Of a DNA stretch of 64,000 nucleotides, positions 51,047 through 60,050 are shown one piece after another. How positions within the stretch are numbered: the first letter of the stretch is position 1; every line of letters begins with the position of its first letter. A program made the position numbers and the translations under genes. The stretch comes from Candidatus Saccharimonadota bacterium (GTDB lineage Bacteria > Patescibacteriota > Saccharimonadia > Saccharimonadales > Saccharimonadaceae), in NCBI GenBank assembly GCA_905372785.1, contig CAJPQG010000004.1, positions 18,486 to 82,485 on the forward strand. Reading direction: 5' to 3'. Below the pieces are notes generated by a model. The model was given only the letters and a program-made list of their open reading frames with translations. It had not been told where the DNA came from and searched no databases.

Positions 51047-51982
51047 ATGAGTATTAAAGAACACCCACCACAGTCGCATAGTAGTCAACATACTATCGAT
51101 AGTTCTCAAATACATGTGCCAGTGCTACTTGCTGACACACTTCGCTTATTGGCGCCAAAGCCCGGTGAATCATACATCGATTTCACGGCAGGGTACGGTG
51201 GTCATGCGGCGGAGGTGCTTGCAAGAACTGGCGAATACGCAAGTAGTGTGCTTGTCGACCGTGATAGCAATGCTATAAAGTTTTTGCAGCAGCGGTTTGC
51301 TGATGCAGCGGTATCGTTTTCGCATATGAGTTTTGCAGATGCTGCAGAACAGCTTGCGAGGCAAGGACGGACATTTGATATTATTTTGGCAGACTTAGGG
51401 GTGTCGTCACCACAGCTCGATCAGAGCGAACGGGGGTTTTCGTTTTTACATAATGGTCCACTCGACATGCGTATGGACGATCGTCAGCAGCATAGTGCAG
51501 CAGATGTTGTGAACACTTACAGTGAGCAGCAGCTGATCGATATCATCACGCAGTACGGTGAAGAGCCACATGCGCGTGCTCGCAGCATTGCCCACGCTAT
51601 TGTGCAGCAGCGACCATTTTATGAAACCGAGCCACTAGCTGAGGCAATTGCCAAAGCACTGGGCGGACGACGCGGTAATAAGCGCCATCCAGCTACCCGT
51701 ACTTTTCAGGCACTACGAATCGAAGTCAACCAAGAATTGCAGCAAGTTGATCGTTTATTGCGATGCTTGCCTATGCTCTTGCGCCCTGGCGGACGTGTGG
51801 GAATTATTAGCTTCCATAGCTTAGAAGACCGGCGCGTTAAGCAGTTTTTTGCCGAAGACGCAAAGAACGGGTTAGAGTCGCAGTTTACTGTGTTGACGAA
51901 AAAACCGATCGATGGTGCCACCTATGACGTTCACCAACCGCGATCACGAAGCGCGAAGCTCCGGGTCGCTGCCAAGCAATAA
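51047..51982 (+). CDS. rsmH: 16S rRNA m4C1402 methyltransferase RsmH (MraW)
   Basis: Methylates C1402 in the ribosomal P site; usually the second gene of division clusters. Family motifs are HVPVLLADTLRLL, the SAM loop YIDFTAGYGGHAAEVL, ILADLGVSSPQLDQSERGFS, GPLDMRMD, the ATRTFQALRIEVNQEL block and GIISFHSLEDRRVK near the end. ATG 51047 gives 311 aa and a leaderless mRNA; the frame's earlier start at 50999 spans the promoter. Confidence 0.94.
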   Translation: MSIKEHPPQSHSSQHTIDSSQIHVPVLLADTLRLLAPKPGESYIDFTAGYGGHAAEVLARTGEYASSVLVDRDSNAIKFLQQRFADAAVSFSHMSFADAAEQLARQGRTFDIILADLGVSSPQLDQSERGFSFLHNGPLDMRMDDRQQHSAADVVNTYSEQQLIDIITQYGEEPHARARSIAHAIVQQRPFYETEPLAEAIAKALGGRRGNKRHPATRTFQALRIEVNQELQQVDRLLRCLPMLLRPGGRVGIISFHSLEDRRVKQFFAEDAKNGLESQFTVLTKKPIDGATYDVHQPRSRSAKLRVAAKQ

Positions 51983-52011
51983 ACAAAAAACAACAGAAAG
52001 GGCACAAAATT

Positions 52012-52083
52012 ATGCCAATTCACATTAAAGTAGAATTCAACAGTAACGACGCTGTACAACCAATCGCAGTACGTCACTTCTAA
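52012..52083 (+). CDS. 23-residue small ORF between rsmH and ftsL
   Basis: AGAAAGGG precedes ATG 52012 and a 23-codon frame follows (MPIHIKVEFNSNDAVQPIAV and three more residues), closed by tandem stops TAA TAG. A strong terminator stands 50 nt downstream. The beta-strand-like start and the good ribosome-binding site suggest it is translated. Function unknown. Confidence 0.5.
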   Translation: MPIHIKVEFNSNDAVQPIAVRHF

Positions 52084-52133
52084 TAGTAACCAATGACTTG
52101 AACGAGTGCCCACAGTGGTATGTCGTTCACCAA

Positions 52134-52178
52134 TGGCGCCACCACCTATACATATCATAGGTGGCGCGCCTTTTATTT
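52134..52178 (+). terminator. Terminator between rsmH and ftsL
   Basis: GGCGC and CACCTAT arms pair with ATAGGTG and GCGCC around a short loop, followed by TTTTATTTAT. It would separate rsmH and the small ORF from the rest of the division cluster. Confidence 0.75.
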
Positions 52179-52238
52179 ATGGCAAAAATTGCAAAAAACT
52201 GAAATTATTTCATAACACAAAAAGGTACATATTCATTC

Positions 52239-52589
52239 ATGGCATATAAACGAACTCCTGCATTTCAAAGCGCACGTACCGCTCGCGCATGGTCACGTAA
52301 CCAAAACAACACCCGATTTATGTCAAACGTGGCATTAGGCCCAGTCGCACACACGATTCTCGTGGCACTGATGGTCGTGGTGATTGGGTTAATTTACCTT
52401 GGTCATGCGACGCAGGTGACTAATTATGACCACCAGGCAAACCGCCAGGAACAGAAGCTGGCTGAGCTTGATGCACGTCGCTCGGAACTAGAGGTGCAGA
52501 ACGCAAGGCAAACAGCTTTGAAAAATGTGAAGTCGAGCAATGTTGCAAAAGCTATGACCTCACCATCTGAGGTATCATACGCTGAATAG
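52239..52589 (+). CDS. FtsL-like septum protein
   Basis: A 116-aa bitopic protein: a basic cytoplasmic N-terminus (about 45 residues), one membrane helix (HTILVALMVVVIGLIYLGH), then an extracellular coiled coil (NRQEQKLAELDARRSELEVQ). Sequence conservation of FtsL is low everywhere, so the call rests on topology and its place between rsmH and ftsI. FtsL would bridge FtsQ and the FtsWI synthase. Confidence 0.75.
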   Translation: MAYKRTPAFQSARTARAWSRNQNNTRFMSNVALGPVAHTILVALMVVVIGLIYLGHATQVTNYDHQANRQEQKLAELDARRSELEVQNARQTALKNVKSSNVAKAMTSPSEVSYAE

Positions 52590-52602
52590 TAGGCGGTAGC
52601 CG

Positions 52603-52611
52603 TGCTATACT
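52603..52611 (+). promoter_or_regulatory. Extended -10 promoter of ftsI
   Basis: TGC-TATACT (hexamer 52606-52611) lies nine nucleotides before ATG 52621. Confidence 0.55.
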
Positions 52612-52620
52612 AAAGGCAGC

Positions 52621-54375
52621 ATGAAACATAAGCAATTTATCCAATCGCGTATTACGTGGCTCGGGCTTGTACTGGCAGGGCTGTTTGGCGTTATTATTAT
52701 TCGCTTATTTTTCATGCAAATCGTGCAGTATGGGTATTACACTGATAAGGCCAAAGAAAGTCAGGAAAAGGAAATCACACTGCCGGCCCGTCGTGGGGAA
52801 ATTTATTTGCAAGATGGCAGCGGTGCGCCGACTAAGGTGGCATTGAATGAGGCCATCTATACGGTATATGCTGACCCATCGATCATAGAAGATAACGATC
52901 GAGGCGTTATTATTCAGGCACTGAAAGAGATAGCTGGAGCTGAAATGGCCAAAAATGCTCCAGAGAGAATTGCTAAAAAAGAGTCTAAATACCAAGTGCT
53001 GGCGACAGGTATTTCACGTACCCAGGCAGAGAAAATAAAAAGCCGTAATTTTGTCGGTGTTGGATTTGTGCCGAGCCAACGCCGCGTGTACCCCGAAGGT
53101 GAACTTGGTGCGCAGCTGCTGGGCTTTGTTAATATGGAGGGCAAGGCGCAGTATGGCGTTGAGCAGGGGTTAAACGACCAGCTTGCGGGTAAAGACGGCG
53201 TATTGCGCACGGTGACCGATGTGCGACAAGTGCCGCTCTCGATTGGCAAAGATAATATGCGCCGCGAGCCAGTGAACGGTAAAAACATTGTGCTTACAGT
53301 GGATCGTAATATTCAGGCGTATGCCGAAGAGGCTCTGGAAAAAGGGCTGCGCAACGCGGGAGCAACGAACGGTAGCGTGCTAGTAATGGACCCAAAAACT
53401 AGTGAAGTTAAGGCCATGGCTAACTATCCAACCTATGACCCAAACCGTTACTACGCGGTGAAAGATGGAAGTGCCTTTAGCGATTACGCAGTCAGCACGC
53501 CGTACGAGCCAGCCTCGGTTATTAAGTCGTTTATTTTTGCGGCGGCTATTGACCAGGGCAAGATTACGCCACAAACGACATATCATAACGCCGGCTCAGT
53601 CCAGGTGGCTGACGCACTGATTAAGAATGCGTACCAGGGCGGTATTGGCACACGTACTATTCAAGAGGCGTTCAATTGGTCGTTAAATACCGGATCGGTG
53701 TTTGCGGCGCGGCAATTGGGCGGCGGCCAGCTTAATCGGCAGGCTCGCGATATAATGTATGATTATTATCACCAGCGATTTCATTTTGGTGAGCTAACTG
53801 GTATAGAGGTTGCAGGAGAGTCTAAGGGGCGCGTGGTGTCTCCATCGGAGGAACAAGGCAACGCCGTGCGGTATTCAAATATGACCTTTGGTCAAGGTAT
53901 GAACGTGACGATGATTCAAGTGGCAACTGCCTATAATGCACTAATCAACGGCGGAAAATATAGAGCCCCAACAATCGTGGCTGGCGAGATGAACGACACC
54001 GAAGATTTTACGCCATCAGGGCGTGAACGCCCAACCGAGCAGGTTATATCGGAGCATACTTCCGAGGTTGCGCGGCAGATGGCAGTAACAGGGCGACAAA
54101 ACTTGCCGGAAGGTTTAAAAAAAGATAAAAAGGGCTATACTATAGGTGGGAAGACCGGTACATCGCAAGTTGTCGAGGGCAATCATTATGTATTCTCGGA
54201 GACTGTTGGTACATATCTTGGTTTTGGCGGCGCTGAAACTCCTGAATATGTCATCATGGTCCGCGTGGCTGCACCAGGCAAAAAGATGGAAGGTGGGCTG
54301 CACGCATCGCCTATCTTTACCGACATATCTAACTGGCTCCTCGATTACAAAAAGATTTACCCAAAGAAGGATTAA
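52621..54375 (+). CDS. ftsI: Division-specific transpeptidase FtsI / PBP2-type
   Basis: Cross-links septal peptidoglycan. One N-terminal helix (WLGLVLAGLFGVIIIRLFF), a dimerisation domain, and the transpeptidase domain with SxxK as SVIK (serine near residue 300), SxN as SLN (near 353) and KTG (near 510, GGKTGTSQV). At 584 aa it is a class B PBP of normal length without PASTA repeats. It begins the ftsI-mraY-ftsW-murG unit. Confidence 0.93.
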   Translation: MKHKQFIQSRITWLGLVLAGLFGVIIIRLFFMQIVQYGYYTDKAKESQEKEITLPARRGEIYLQDGSGAPTKVALNEAIYTVYADPSIIEDNDRGVIIQALKEIAGAEMAKNAPERIAKKESKYQVLATGISRTQAEKIKSRNFVGVGFVPSQRRVYPEGELGAQLLGFVNMEGKAQYGVEQGLNDQLAGKDGVLRTVTDVRQVPLSIGKDNMRREPVNGKNIVLTVDRNIQAYAEEALEKGLRNAGATNGSVLVMDPKTSEVKAMANYPTYDPNRYYAVKDGSAFSDYAVSTPYEPASVIKSFIFAAAIDQGKITPQTTYHNAGSVQVADALIKNAYQGGIGTRTIQEAFNWSLNTGSVFAARQLGGGQLNRQARDIMYDYYHQRFHFGELTGIEVAGESKGRVVSPSEEQGNAVRYSNMTFGQGMNVTMIQVATAYNALINGGKYRAPTIVAGEMNDTEDFTPSGRERPTEQVISEHTSEVARQMAVTGRQNLPEGLKKDKKGYTIGGKTGTSQVVEGNHYVFSETVGTYLGFGGAETPEYVIMVRVAAPGKKMEGGLHASPIFTDISNWLLDYKKIYPKKD

Positions 54376-54381
54376 TAACCT

Positions 54382-55422
54382 ATGAAAGATGTCATTCTTA
54401 CGCTCAACGCTACAGGACAGATCAATCACATACTGTTTTTAAGTGTCGTCACATTTTTATTAGCCATGTTCCTTACTCCAACCTATACCTATTTTGCCTA
54501 TCGGTATAAGTTCTGGAAAAAACAGCGCTCAGCCTCGACTACTGGTGAAAAACTAGAGGTGTTTACCAAGTTGCACGCTGCTAAGTTTCGCCGTAATATC
54601 CCAACCATGGCTGGTATTATTGGCGTGGTTGCCATTGCGGTAGTAACGGTTTGTTTCAACCTCGATCGCACCCAAACATGGTTGCCGTTTGCTGCGCTGG
54701 TAGGTGGTGCGGCGGTTGGGCTGCTTGATGATATTATTAATTTACGCAGCGGCGGCAAAGGCACAGCAGGATTGCGTAGTAGCGTGAAGTTTACGCTAAT
54801 TATGCTGATTGGGGCCGTGCTAGGTTGGTTCTTCTGGGCTAAGTTAGGAATCCATTCGGTGCACGTGCCGTTTGTTGGAGATATCGAGCTTGGCGTGTGG
54901 GTCGTGCCGCTCTTTACCCTTGCGGTGGTGGCGACTGGTAATGCAGTAAATATTAGTGATGGTCTTGATGGCCTGGCCGGTGGTCTTTTGATGGCTAGCT
55001 TTGGTGCTTACGGTGTAATCGCGCTGCTTCAGGGGCAGTACGTACTGGCAGCCTTTTGTTTCAGCGTAGCTGGTGCACTGCTAGCGTACCTGTGGTTTAA
55101 TATTCACCCGGCTCGTTTTTTCATGGGCGATGTGGGTAGTTTTGCCTATGGTGCAGCCCTTGGCGTCGTCGCTATGATGACCAACACCTTGTTCCTATTG
55201 CCAGTTATTGGGGTAGTGTTTGTAATAGAAGGTGGCTCAAGCACCTTGCAAATTCTTTCAAAGAAGATTCGTAAAAAGAAGATTTTCTTATCGGCACCAA
55301 TTCACCATCACCTTGAAGCTGTGGGTTGGCCAGAAACTAAGGTAACAATGCGGTTTTGGGTAATCGGGGCTGTAGCAGCTGTTATCGGTATTTGGATGGC
55401 TATCGGCGGAGGTCATATTTAG
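54382..55422 (+). CDS. mraY: Phospho-N-acetylmuramoyl-pentapeptide transferase
   Basis: Makes lipid I in the membrane. Ten membrane helices; catalytic motifs GLLDDIINLRSGGKG, NAVNISDGLDGLAGG and FMGDVGSFAYG are intact, as is APIHHHLE near the C-terminus. Length 346 aa. It starts 6 nt after ftsI. Confidence 0.95.
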   Translation: MKDVILTLNATGQINHILFLSVVTFLLAMFLTPTYTYFAYRYKFWKKQRSASTTGEKLEVFTKLHAAKFRRNIPTMAGIIGVVAIAVVTVCFNLDRTQTWLPFAALVGGAAVGLLDDIINLRSGGKGTAGLRSSVKFTLIMLIGAVLGWFFWAKLGIHSVHVPFVGDIELGVWVVPLFTLAVVATGNAVNISDGLDGLAGGLLMASFGAYGVIALLQGQYVLAAFCFSVAGALLAYLWFNIHPARFFMGDVGSFAYGAALGVVAMMTNTLFLLPVIGVVFVIEGGSSTLQILSKKIRKKKIFLSAPIHHHLEAVGWPETKVTMRFWVIGAVAAVIGIWMAIGGGHI

Positions 55423-55425
55423 CCA

Positions 55426-56838
55426 ATGAAATTACTTGGTGGGCAGCATGAAAAGGCAGTAGCGCGAGGAGCTTTGCAGCGCTCGACCCGAAGTAGCGGG
55501 AGGCGTTCACCTCAGCACGCTGCTCCGGCCAAACATGAAAGTCCGGCCTATTTTGGGGCAGAAGTGAGTGGTGTGCGCCGCCATCGGCCAGATTATCTGC
55601 TCGTGTTATTTTCTGGGCTGCTGATTTTGATTAGCCTGATCGTCATGTATGCTATTGGTCCAAGCCGCGCTGATGTAATGAACGCTGCTTATGGCACAAA
55701 TTACCCCGGAACATATTTTTTCACTCGCCAGCTGATTAATGTTGGCGTGGCGCTGGGTGCATTTATTATTATGGCTGTAGTGCCGCTTTCGTTTTTTTCA
55801 CGGCATGCAAAGCGTATTTTACTGATTGGCCTCGGTCTTTGTTTTGGGCTGGTGCTGCTTGGCTATTTGCATGTTCCGTTTGCCAAACCAGTGCTTGGAG
55901 CTTATCGCTGGTTTACGTTTGGTTCAGTCACGTTTCAGCCTTCAGAGATGCTAAAATTTGGTGTCCTGTTTTTCCTCGGTGGTTTTTTGGGTGCGCGAGC
56001 TCGCCAGAGTAAAATAGATAGCCGCCAGGATACACTTGTGCCTGTTGGGGTGGTGGGCGGCCTATCGTTATTCGCTGTGATATTTTTACAAAAAGACCTT
56101 GGTACAGGTCTGGCGCTAGGTGCAATTATTCTGGCAATGTTATTTATTGCGGGCATTAGCCGCCGCACGATGTGGCTAGTGCTTGGTATTGCAGCAGCTG
56201 GCGTGCTTTTTTCAATTATTACTGCGCCGCATCGCATGGAGCGTATCGTGACCTATTTAGGTGGCATTATCTCTCATAATTCCGAACAATCCGTCAGCAC
56301 AAGCGACGAGGACTATCATATTAACCAAGCTAAAATTGCTATCGGTACCGGTGGGCTTGCTGGCCGTGGGATTAATGGTAGTGTGCAGTCGACTGGGTAT
56401 TTGCCGGAAGCTATTAACGACTCAATTTTTGCCGTAATGGGCGAAATGTTTGGGCTAGTTGGGCTTGCGGTGATATTAGGGCTATATTTTGGACTATGTA
56501 GCCGCATTTTGCGCACGGTGCGGCTGCTGACCGATATACGGCACAAGCTACTAGCAGCTGGTGTATTTGCCTGGGTATCGTCACATATTTTATTGAACGT
56601 CGCAGCTATGACTGGCCTCATGCCACTAACTGGTGTCCCGTTACCGCTGCTCAGCTACGGCGGTACTAGTATTATGTTTATTACAGCAGCGCTTGGCCTG
56701 GTCTTCCACTTATCTCGGTATACAGTGTATAATGAAGCATATATAACTCAGACAGGAGGCCAGCATGAAGGTAGTAGTAGTCGGCGGGGGGTCGGGCGGA
56801 CACGTTACACCAGTCGTCGCAGTACTAAAAGAACTTAA
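55426..56838 (+). CDS. ftsW: Septal peptidoglycan polymerase FtsW (SEDS)
   Basis: SEDS glycosyltransferase, 470 aa. A long basic N-terminal tail of about 60 residues precedes ten helices. Signatures: TFQPSEMLKFGVLFFLGGF, the QKDLGTGLAL loop, INDSIFAVMGEMFGLVG and PLPLLSYGGTS. The C-terminus continues 74 nt into murG as an Arg/Ser-rich tail (EGSSSRRGVGRTRYTSRRS), unusual for the family. It pairs functionally with FtsI. Confidence 0.93.
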   Translation: MKLLGGQHEKAVARGALQRSTRSSGRRSPQHAAPAKHESPAYFGAEVSGVRRHRPDYLLVLFSGLLILISLIVMYAIGPSRADVMNAAYGTNYPGTYFFTRQLINVGVALGAFIIMAVVPLSFFSRHAKRILLIGLGLCFGLVLLGYLHVPFAKPVLGAYRWFTFGSVTFQPSEMLKFGVLFFLGGFLGARARQSKIDSRQDTLVPVGVVGGLSLFAVIFLQKDLGTGLALGAIILAMLFIAGISRRTMWLVLGIAAAGVLFSIITAPHRMERIVTYLGGIISHNSEQSVSTSDEDYHINQAKIAIGTGGLAGRGINGSVQSTGYLPEAINDSIFAVMGEMFGLVGLAVILGLYFGLCSRILRTVRLLTDIRHKLLAAGVFAWVSSHILLNVAAMTGLMPLTGVPLPLLSYGGTSIMFITAALGLVFHLSRYTVYNEAYITQTGGQHEGSSSRRGVGRTRYTSRRSTKRT

Positions 56839-57946
56839 ACGTCAAACAGCATCACTAGAATGCCAGTTTTGGTGTGATCGTGCATTCGGTGCGCAGGCCA
56901 ACAATATTGTTCAAGCCTATGATCCACAGATTCCTGTCGTGACTATTTCTTCTGGTAAATTACGACGTTACCATACATTGCCGCTATGGCGCCATATCGT
57001 TGATTTATCAATTTTTTTGCCTAATGTGCGAGATTTCTTCTTGGCGTTAGTCGGATTTGTGCAAAGCGTCATTCGGCTGCTGCGGTATCGTCCAGACGTA
57101 GTGTTTGCCAAAGGTGGGTATGTTTGTTTGCCAGTTGGATACGCTGCGGCGCTGCTTGGGATACCACTAGTTATTCATGATTCAGATGCTCACCCTGGCC
57201 TAACGAACAGGTTACTATCAAAAAAAGCTACGTTTATTGCCACTGGTTCACCGCTGGAGTATTATAGTTACCCAAAGCAAAAAAGTTTTTATGTTGGCAT
57301 CCCAGTAGATGAACGGTTTTCTGCTGTTGAACCGGCAGATATACAGACTATTGAGCAAACGTATCATCTTGATGCGCATCGTCCGCTGGTTGTCGTGACC
57401 GGGGGAGGGCTTGGTGCACGTAATATTAACAACGCTGTGCTCGCGCAAGCACCAGAGCTGGTGAAGTACGCTCAGGTAATTTTGATTACTGGTGCTAATA
57501 ATTATGCCGCAGTAAAAGAGCAGGCAGATCAGCAGGGAGTTACAAAGTTGCCAGGATTTCAGCTGGTTGATTTTGTTAGCCAGGGAATGGCTGCGCTACT
57601 AGCTCGCGCTGATATTGTGGTGGCCCGCGCTGGTGCAACGACGCTACTTGAACTAGCAGCACTAAAAAAGCCGTCGATTATTATTCCAAACGCAATGCTA
57701 ACTGGTGGCCACCAGGTGAAAAATGCCAAGGTATACAGCGATGCCAATGCTGCCGCAGTTCTGAAGGAAGACACTATGCTGGAAAATAGCGCGCTGTTAA
57801 CTAAAGCTATCGTCGCTATGCTTGGCATGTCACCCGCAAGCAAGCGGGCGCTGGGTGAGCGGTTTTACAAATTCGCTCGTCCGCACGCAGCTGCTGATGT
57901 AGCCAAACTGATTGTCGCTGCTGCGACGCATCAGCAGGTGAATTAG
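56765..57946 (+). CDS. murG: UDP-GlcNAc:lipid I N-acetylglucosaminyltransferase MurG
   Basis: Forms lipid II on the inner membrane face. The N-terminal GGGSGGHVTPVVAVL loop, VFAKGGYVCLPVGYAA and the C-terminal ARAGATTLLELAALKKPSIIIPN and GGHQVKNA segments match the family. Length 393 aa. ATG 56765 follows AGGAGG and overlaps the ftsW coding region in another frame. Confidence 0.94.
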   Translation: MKVVVVGGGSGGHVTPVVAVLKELKRQTASLECQFWCDRAFGAQANNIVQAYDPQIPVVTISSGKLRRYHTLPLWRHIVDLSIFLPNVRDFFLALVGFVQSVIRLLRYRPDVVFAKGGYVCLPVGYAAALLGIPLVIHDSDAHPGLTNRLLSKKATFIATGSPLEYYSYPKQKSFYVGIPVDERFSAVEPADIQTIEQTYHLDAHRPLVVVTGGGLGARNINNAVLAQAPELVKYAQVILITGANNYAAVKEQADQQGVTKLPGFQLVDFVSQGMAALLARADIVVARAGATTLLELAALKKPSIIIPNAMLTGGHQVKNAKVYSDANAAAVLKEDTMLENSALLTKAIVAMLGMSPASKRALGERFYKFARPHAAADVAKLIVAAATHQQVN

Positions 57947-58011
57947 CCAGTAAAAAGCCCCTGGGACAGATTGTTATTTTGATAAAACTAACACATAAAT
58001 CATAGGAACGT

Positions 58012-58950
58012 ATGAACCAAAAAAAGAATCAGCCTCATCAGAAAAATCGCCGCCAAATCGCCGCGCAGCGCTACCAGAAACTACAGCGAGAGGGTCGCGC
58101 GTTTCGTAAAAATAGTGTTATAAGCGGGAGTCAATCGTCTGGAGTCACCTCTGCTGCTGAAGAGACAGGACAGCTGAAGTCGTCACGTGTCATGCTCCGC
58201 GAATATCGAGAGCATCGGCAAAAATTATATAGCGGTGTTGTTATTGTATCGGTGGCTCTTTTGGCGGTGCTATTTTTACTGTTCCAATTTTCTGGGTCTG
58301 TGTCGACGCGACTGCTAGTGGCAGATTCTGCAGAAAGCCAGCAGCTTAAGCCGCAGCTAGTGCAGCGCATCGAAGAGTATTTTACGGCAAAACCATATCA
58401 GCGATTTCGTTTTTTGCTTAATGAGCGAGCACTCACTGCGTTCTTGCAGGAGAAATACCCCGAAATCGAGAAGCTGCAGGCTGCCGATTTTGCTGGATTT
58501 GCTCATTCTCAGATTAGCCTAAAGGTGCGTGAGCCAGTCGCCTCGTGGACTATCGATAATGTACGATACATGGTTGATAAAAATGGTGCAACATTCACCC
58601 GCAATCTGTACCCACATACGACCATTGTTCCCGTCATTGACCAAAGTGGCCTGCCAGTGAGTGGTGATGGGCGCGTCGCTACCGATCACTTTATGCAGTA
58701 CATTGGTCGGCTGGTCTCGCTTGATGATAAGTTTGGGCTTGATATTACAGATGTTATTGTACCTGAAGGCGTGGCGCATGAGGTTGACGTTCGTCTGCGC
58801 GACAAGAAATATATTGCCAAGTTTTTAATTGACCGATCTCCGGCCGAACAGCTACAAGATCTTGCTAAAGCGGTGCAGTTTATAGAGAAGAAGGGCGGGG
58901 GAGTGAAGTATATTGATGTGCGTACTCCAGAGCGGGTGTTTTACCAATAA
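58012..58950 (+). CDS. ftsQ: FtsQ/DivIB-type division protein
   Basis: A 312-aa bitopic protein: basic cytoplasmic N-terminus of about 75 residues, one helix (VVIVSVALLAVLFLLFQFSG), then an extracellular POTRA-like and beta domain (FRFLLNERALTAFLQEKYPEI; ISLKVREPVASWTIDN). Identity is by topology, the FtsQ-type motif and place after murG. It scaffolds FtsL and FtsI. AGGAACG precedes the ATG. It is the last gene of the cluster; ftsA and ftsZ are not in the window. Confidence 0.85.
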   Translation: MNQKKNQPHQKNRRQIAAQRYQKLQREGRAFRKNSVISGSQSSGVTSAAEETGQLKSSRVMLREYREHRQKLYSGVVIVSVALLAVLFLLFQFSGSVSTRLLVADSAESQQLKPQLVQRIEEYFTAKPYQRFRFLLNERALTAFLQEKYPEIEKLQAADFAGFAHSQISLKVREPVASWTIDNVRYMVDKNGATFTRNLYPHTTIVPVIDQSGLPVSGDGRVATDHFMQYIGRLVSLDDKFGLDITDVIVPEGVAHEVDVRLRDKKYIAKFLIDRSPAEQLQDLAKAVQFIEKKGGGVKYIDVRTPERVFYQ

Positions 58951-60004
58951 AAATATAGTTATATAATTAAAAAATAAAAAAGTCAAATTGCAAATAATCT
59001 ATCTGTAGCAGGCTGACGTGAATAAGAGGCTGAAGCCAGTGAATATGATATTGGGCCACTGAGCACGCATAAGCTCAGTGGCTTATTTTTTGTGGAAATC
59101 CAGGGTCCGGAAGAAAGGTGTAAAAAGCTGGTGGACCCGCGGTAAAGTTGAACATAAGTTAAGTGTGGCTATGGTCTGCGGCTGGACTGGACTGCCAAAG
59201 ATATTTTTATCAAGGCGCGCGTGTGCAAAAATGACTAACGATATAATACAAAGAGATTGTTTAAAAAACACATCAACGAATAGTTAAATAGATGAGTATA
59301 AATTTTTACGGTGAGTAAAAAATACACTACGAAATATACAAGTGGCTCCCCTACTTAGTCTCATTGTGCCTATGGTTATTTTTAGGATGCTTTAAGATGA
59401 TGTAGTCTGTTTTGTCGTAAAATGTATATTGTGCGACATTAAGACTATAGCTACTTTTTGAATACTCATACCTCCCCGCCAGATAGTTTTATGGGAAATT
59501 TTTTGTTTGCTATGTATAATTTTTTAATCTTGGTTTTATATTTAGTTTTTTGGCTAGGCATAGTAACTAGCTGAGTTTCTATGTAGCTTGGCTGTGCTGA
59601 TTCTCTGCTCACGCTATATGATTACGGTTATGTATATTTATAGTGGCTACGGATTGGCTCTATGCGGTGATGACAATATTGGCTCACAGGCGTATACATC
59701 TCTGAGACTCTATGTCTTAGTAGACATTATATAAAATTAATATAAAAGTTGTTGGTATTTAAAACAAAAGTAAGATGATGTATTTAGCAGTAATTGGTAA
59801 TCATGACGGTATAAGCAAATAGGATGCAGGGTAGGGATCCCCTGCTCTTTTTGCCGGGCAAAATGAACAATGTATGCGGCATGTAGCTCTATGGTGCGTA
59901 TACATCTAGTGAGTACTTTTTGTGTTCACAGATACTGGTTGCAGTGGAGAGTAGGGGGGTATTTTATGTGTTCAGGAGTATATATTTTATGCACGCATGT
60001 GGTA
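58951..60004. other. AT-rich intergenic region of about 1 kb
   Basis: No gene can be supported. The stretch is clearly more AT-rich than its surroundings. A short frame at 59078-59287 lies directly on the ftsQ terminator with no ribosome-binding site. A second terminator-like hairpin (GCAGGG/CCCTGC then CTTTTT, about 59825-59853) implies a transcript ending there. It might hold an unrecognised small RNA or decayed DNA. Confidence 0.5.
59055..59092 (+). terminator. Terminator of the division cluster
   Basis: A perfect 10-bp stem GCCACTGAGC/GCTCAGTGGC with an 8-nt loop, followed by TTATTTTTTG. Confidence 0.85.
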
Positions 60005-60039
60005 GCAAAAACGCCCCAGGGATAACTCTTGGGGCGTTT
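60005..60039 (-). terminator. Terminator of the VirD4-like gene
   Basis: AAACGCCCCA and TGGGGCGTTT form a perfect 10-bp stem. Read on the minus strand it ends in five T, 12 nt past the stop codon. Confidence 0.85.
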
Positions 60040-60050
60040 GGGAAGAAGTA

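Noticed and set aside
59078..59287. 69-codon ORF after ftsQ
   Set aside because: It begins within the T tract of the ftsQ terminator, has no ribosome-binding site or promoter and shows no protein-like pattern.
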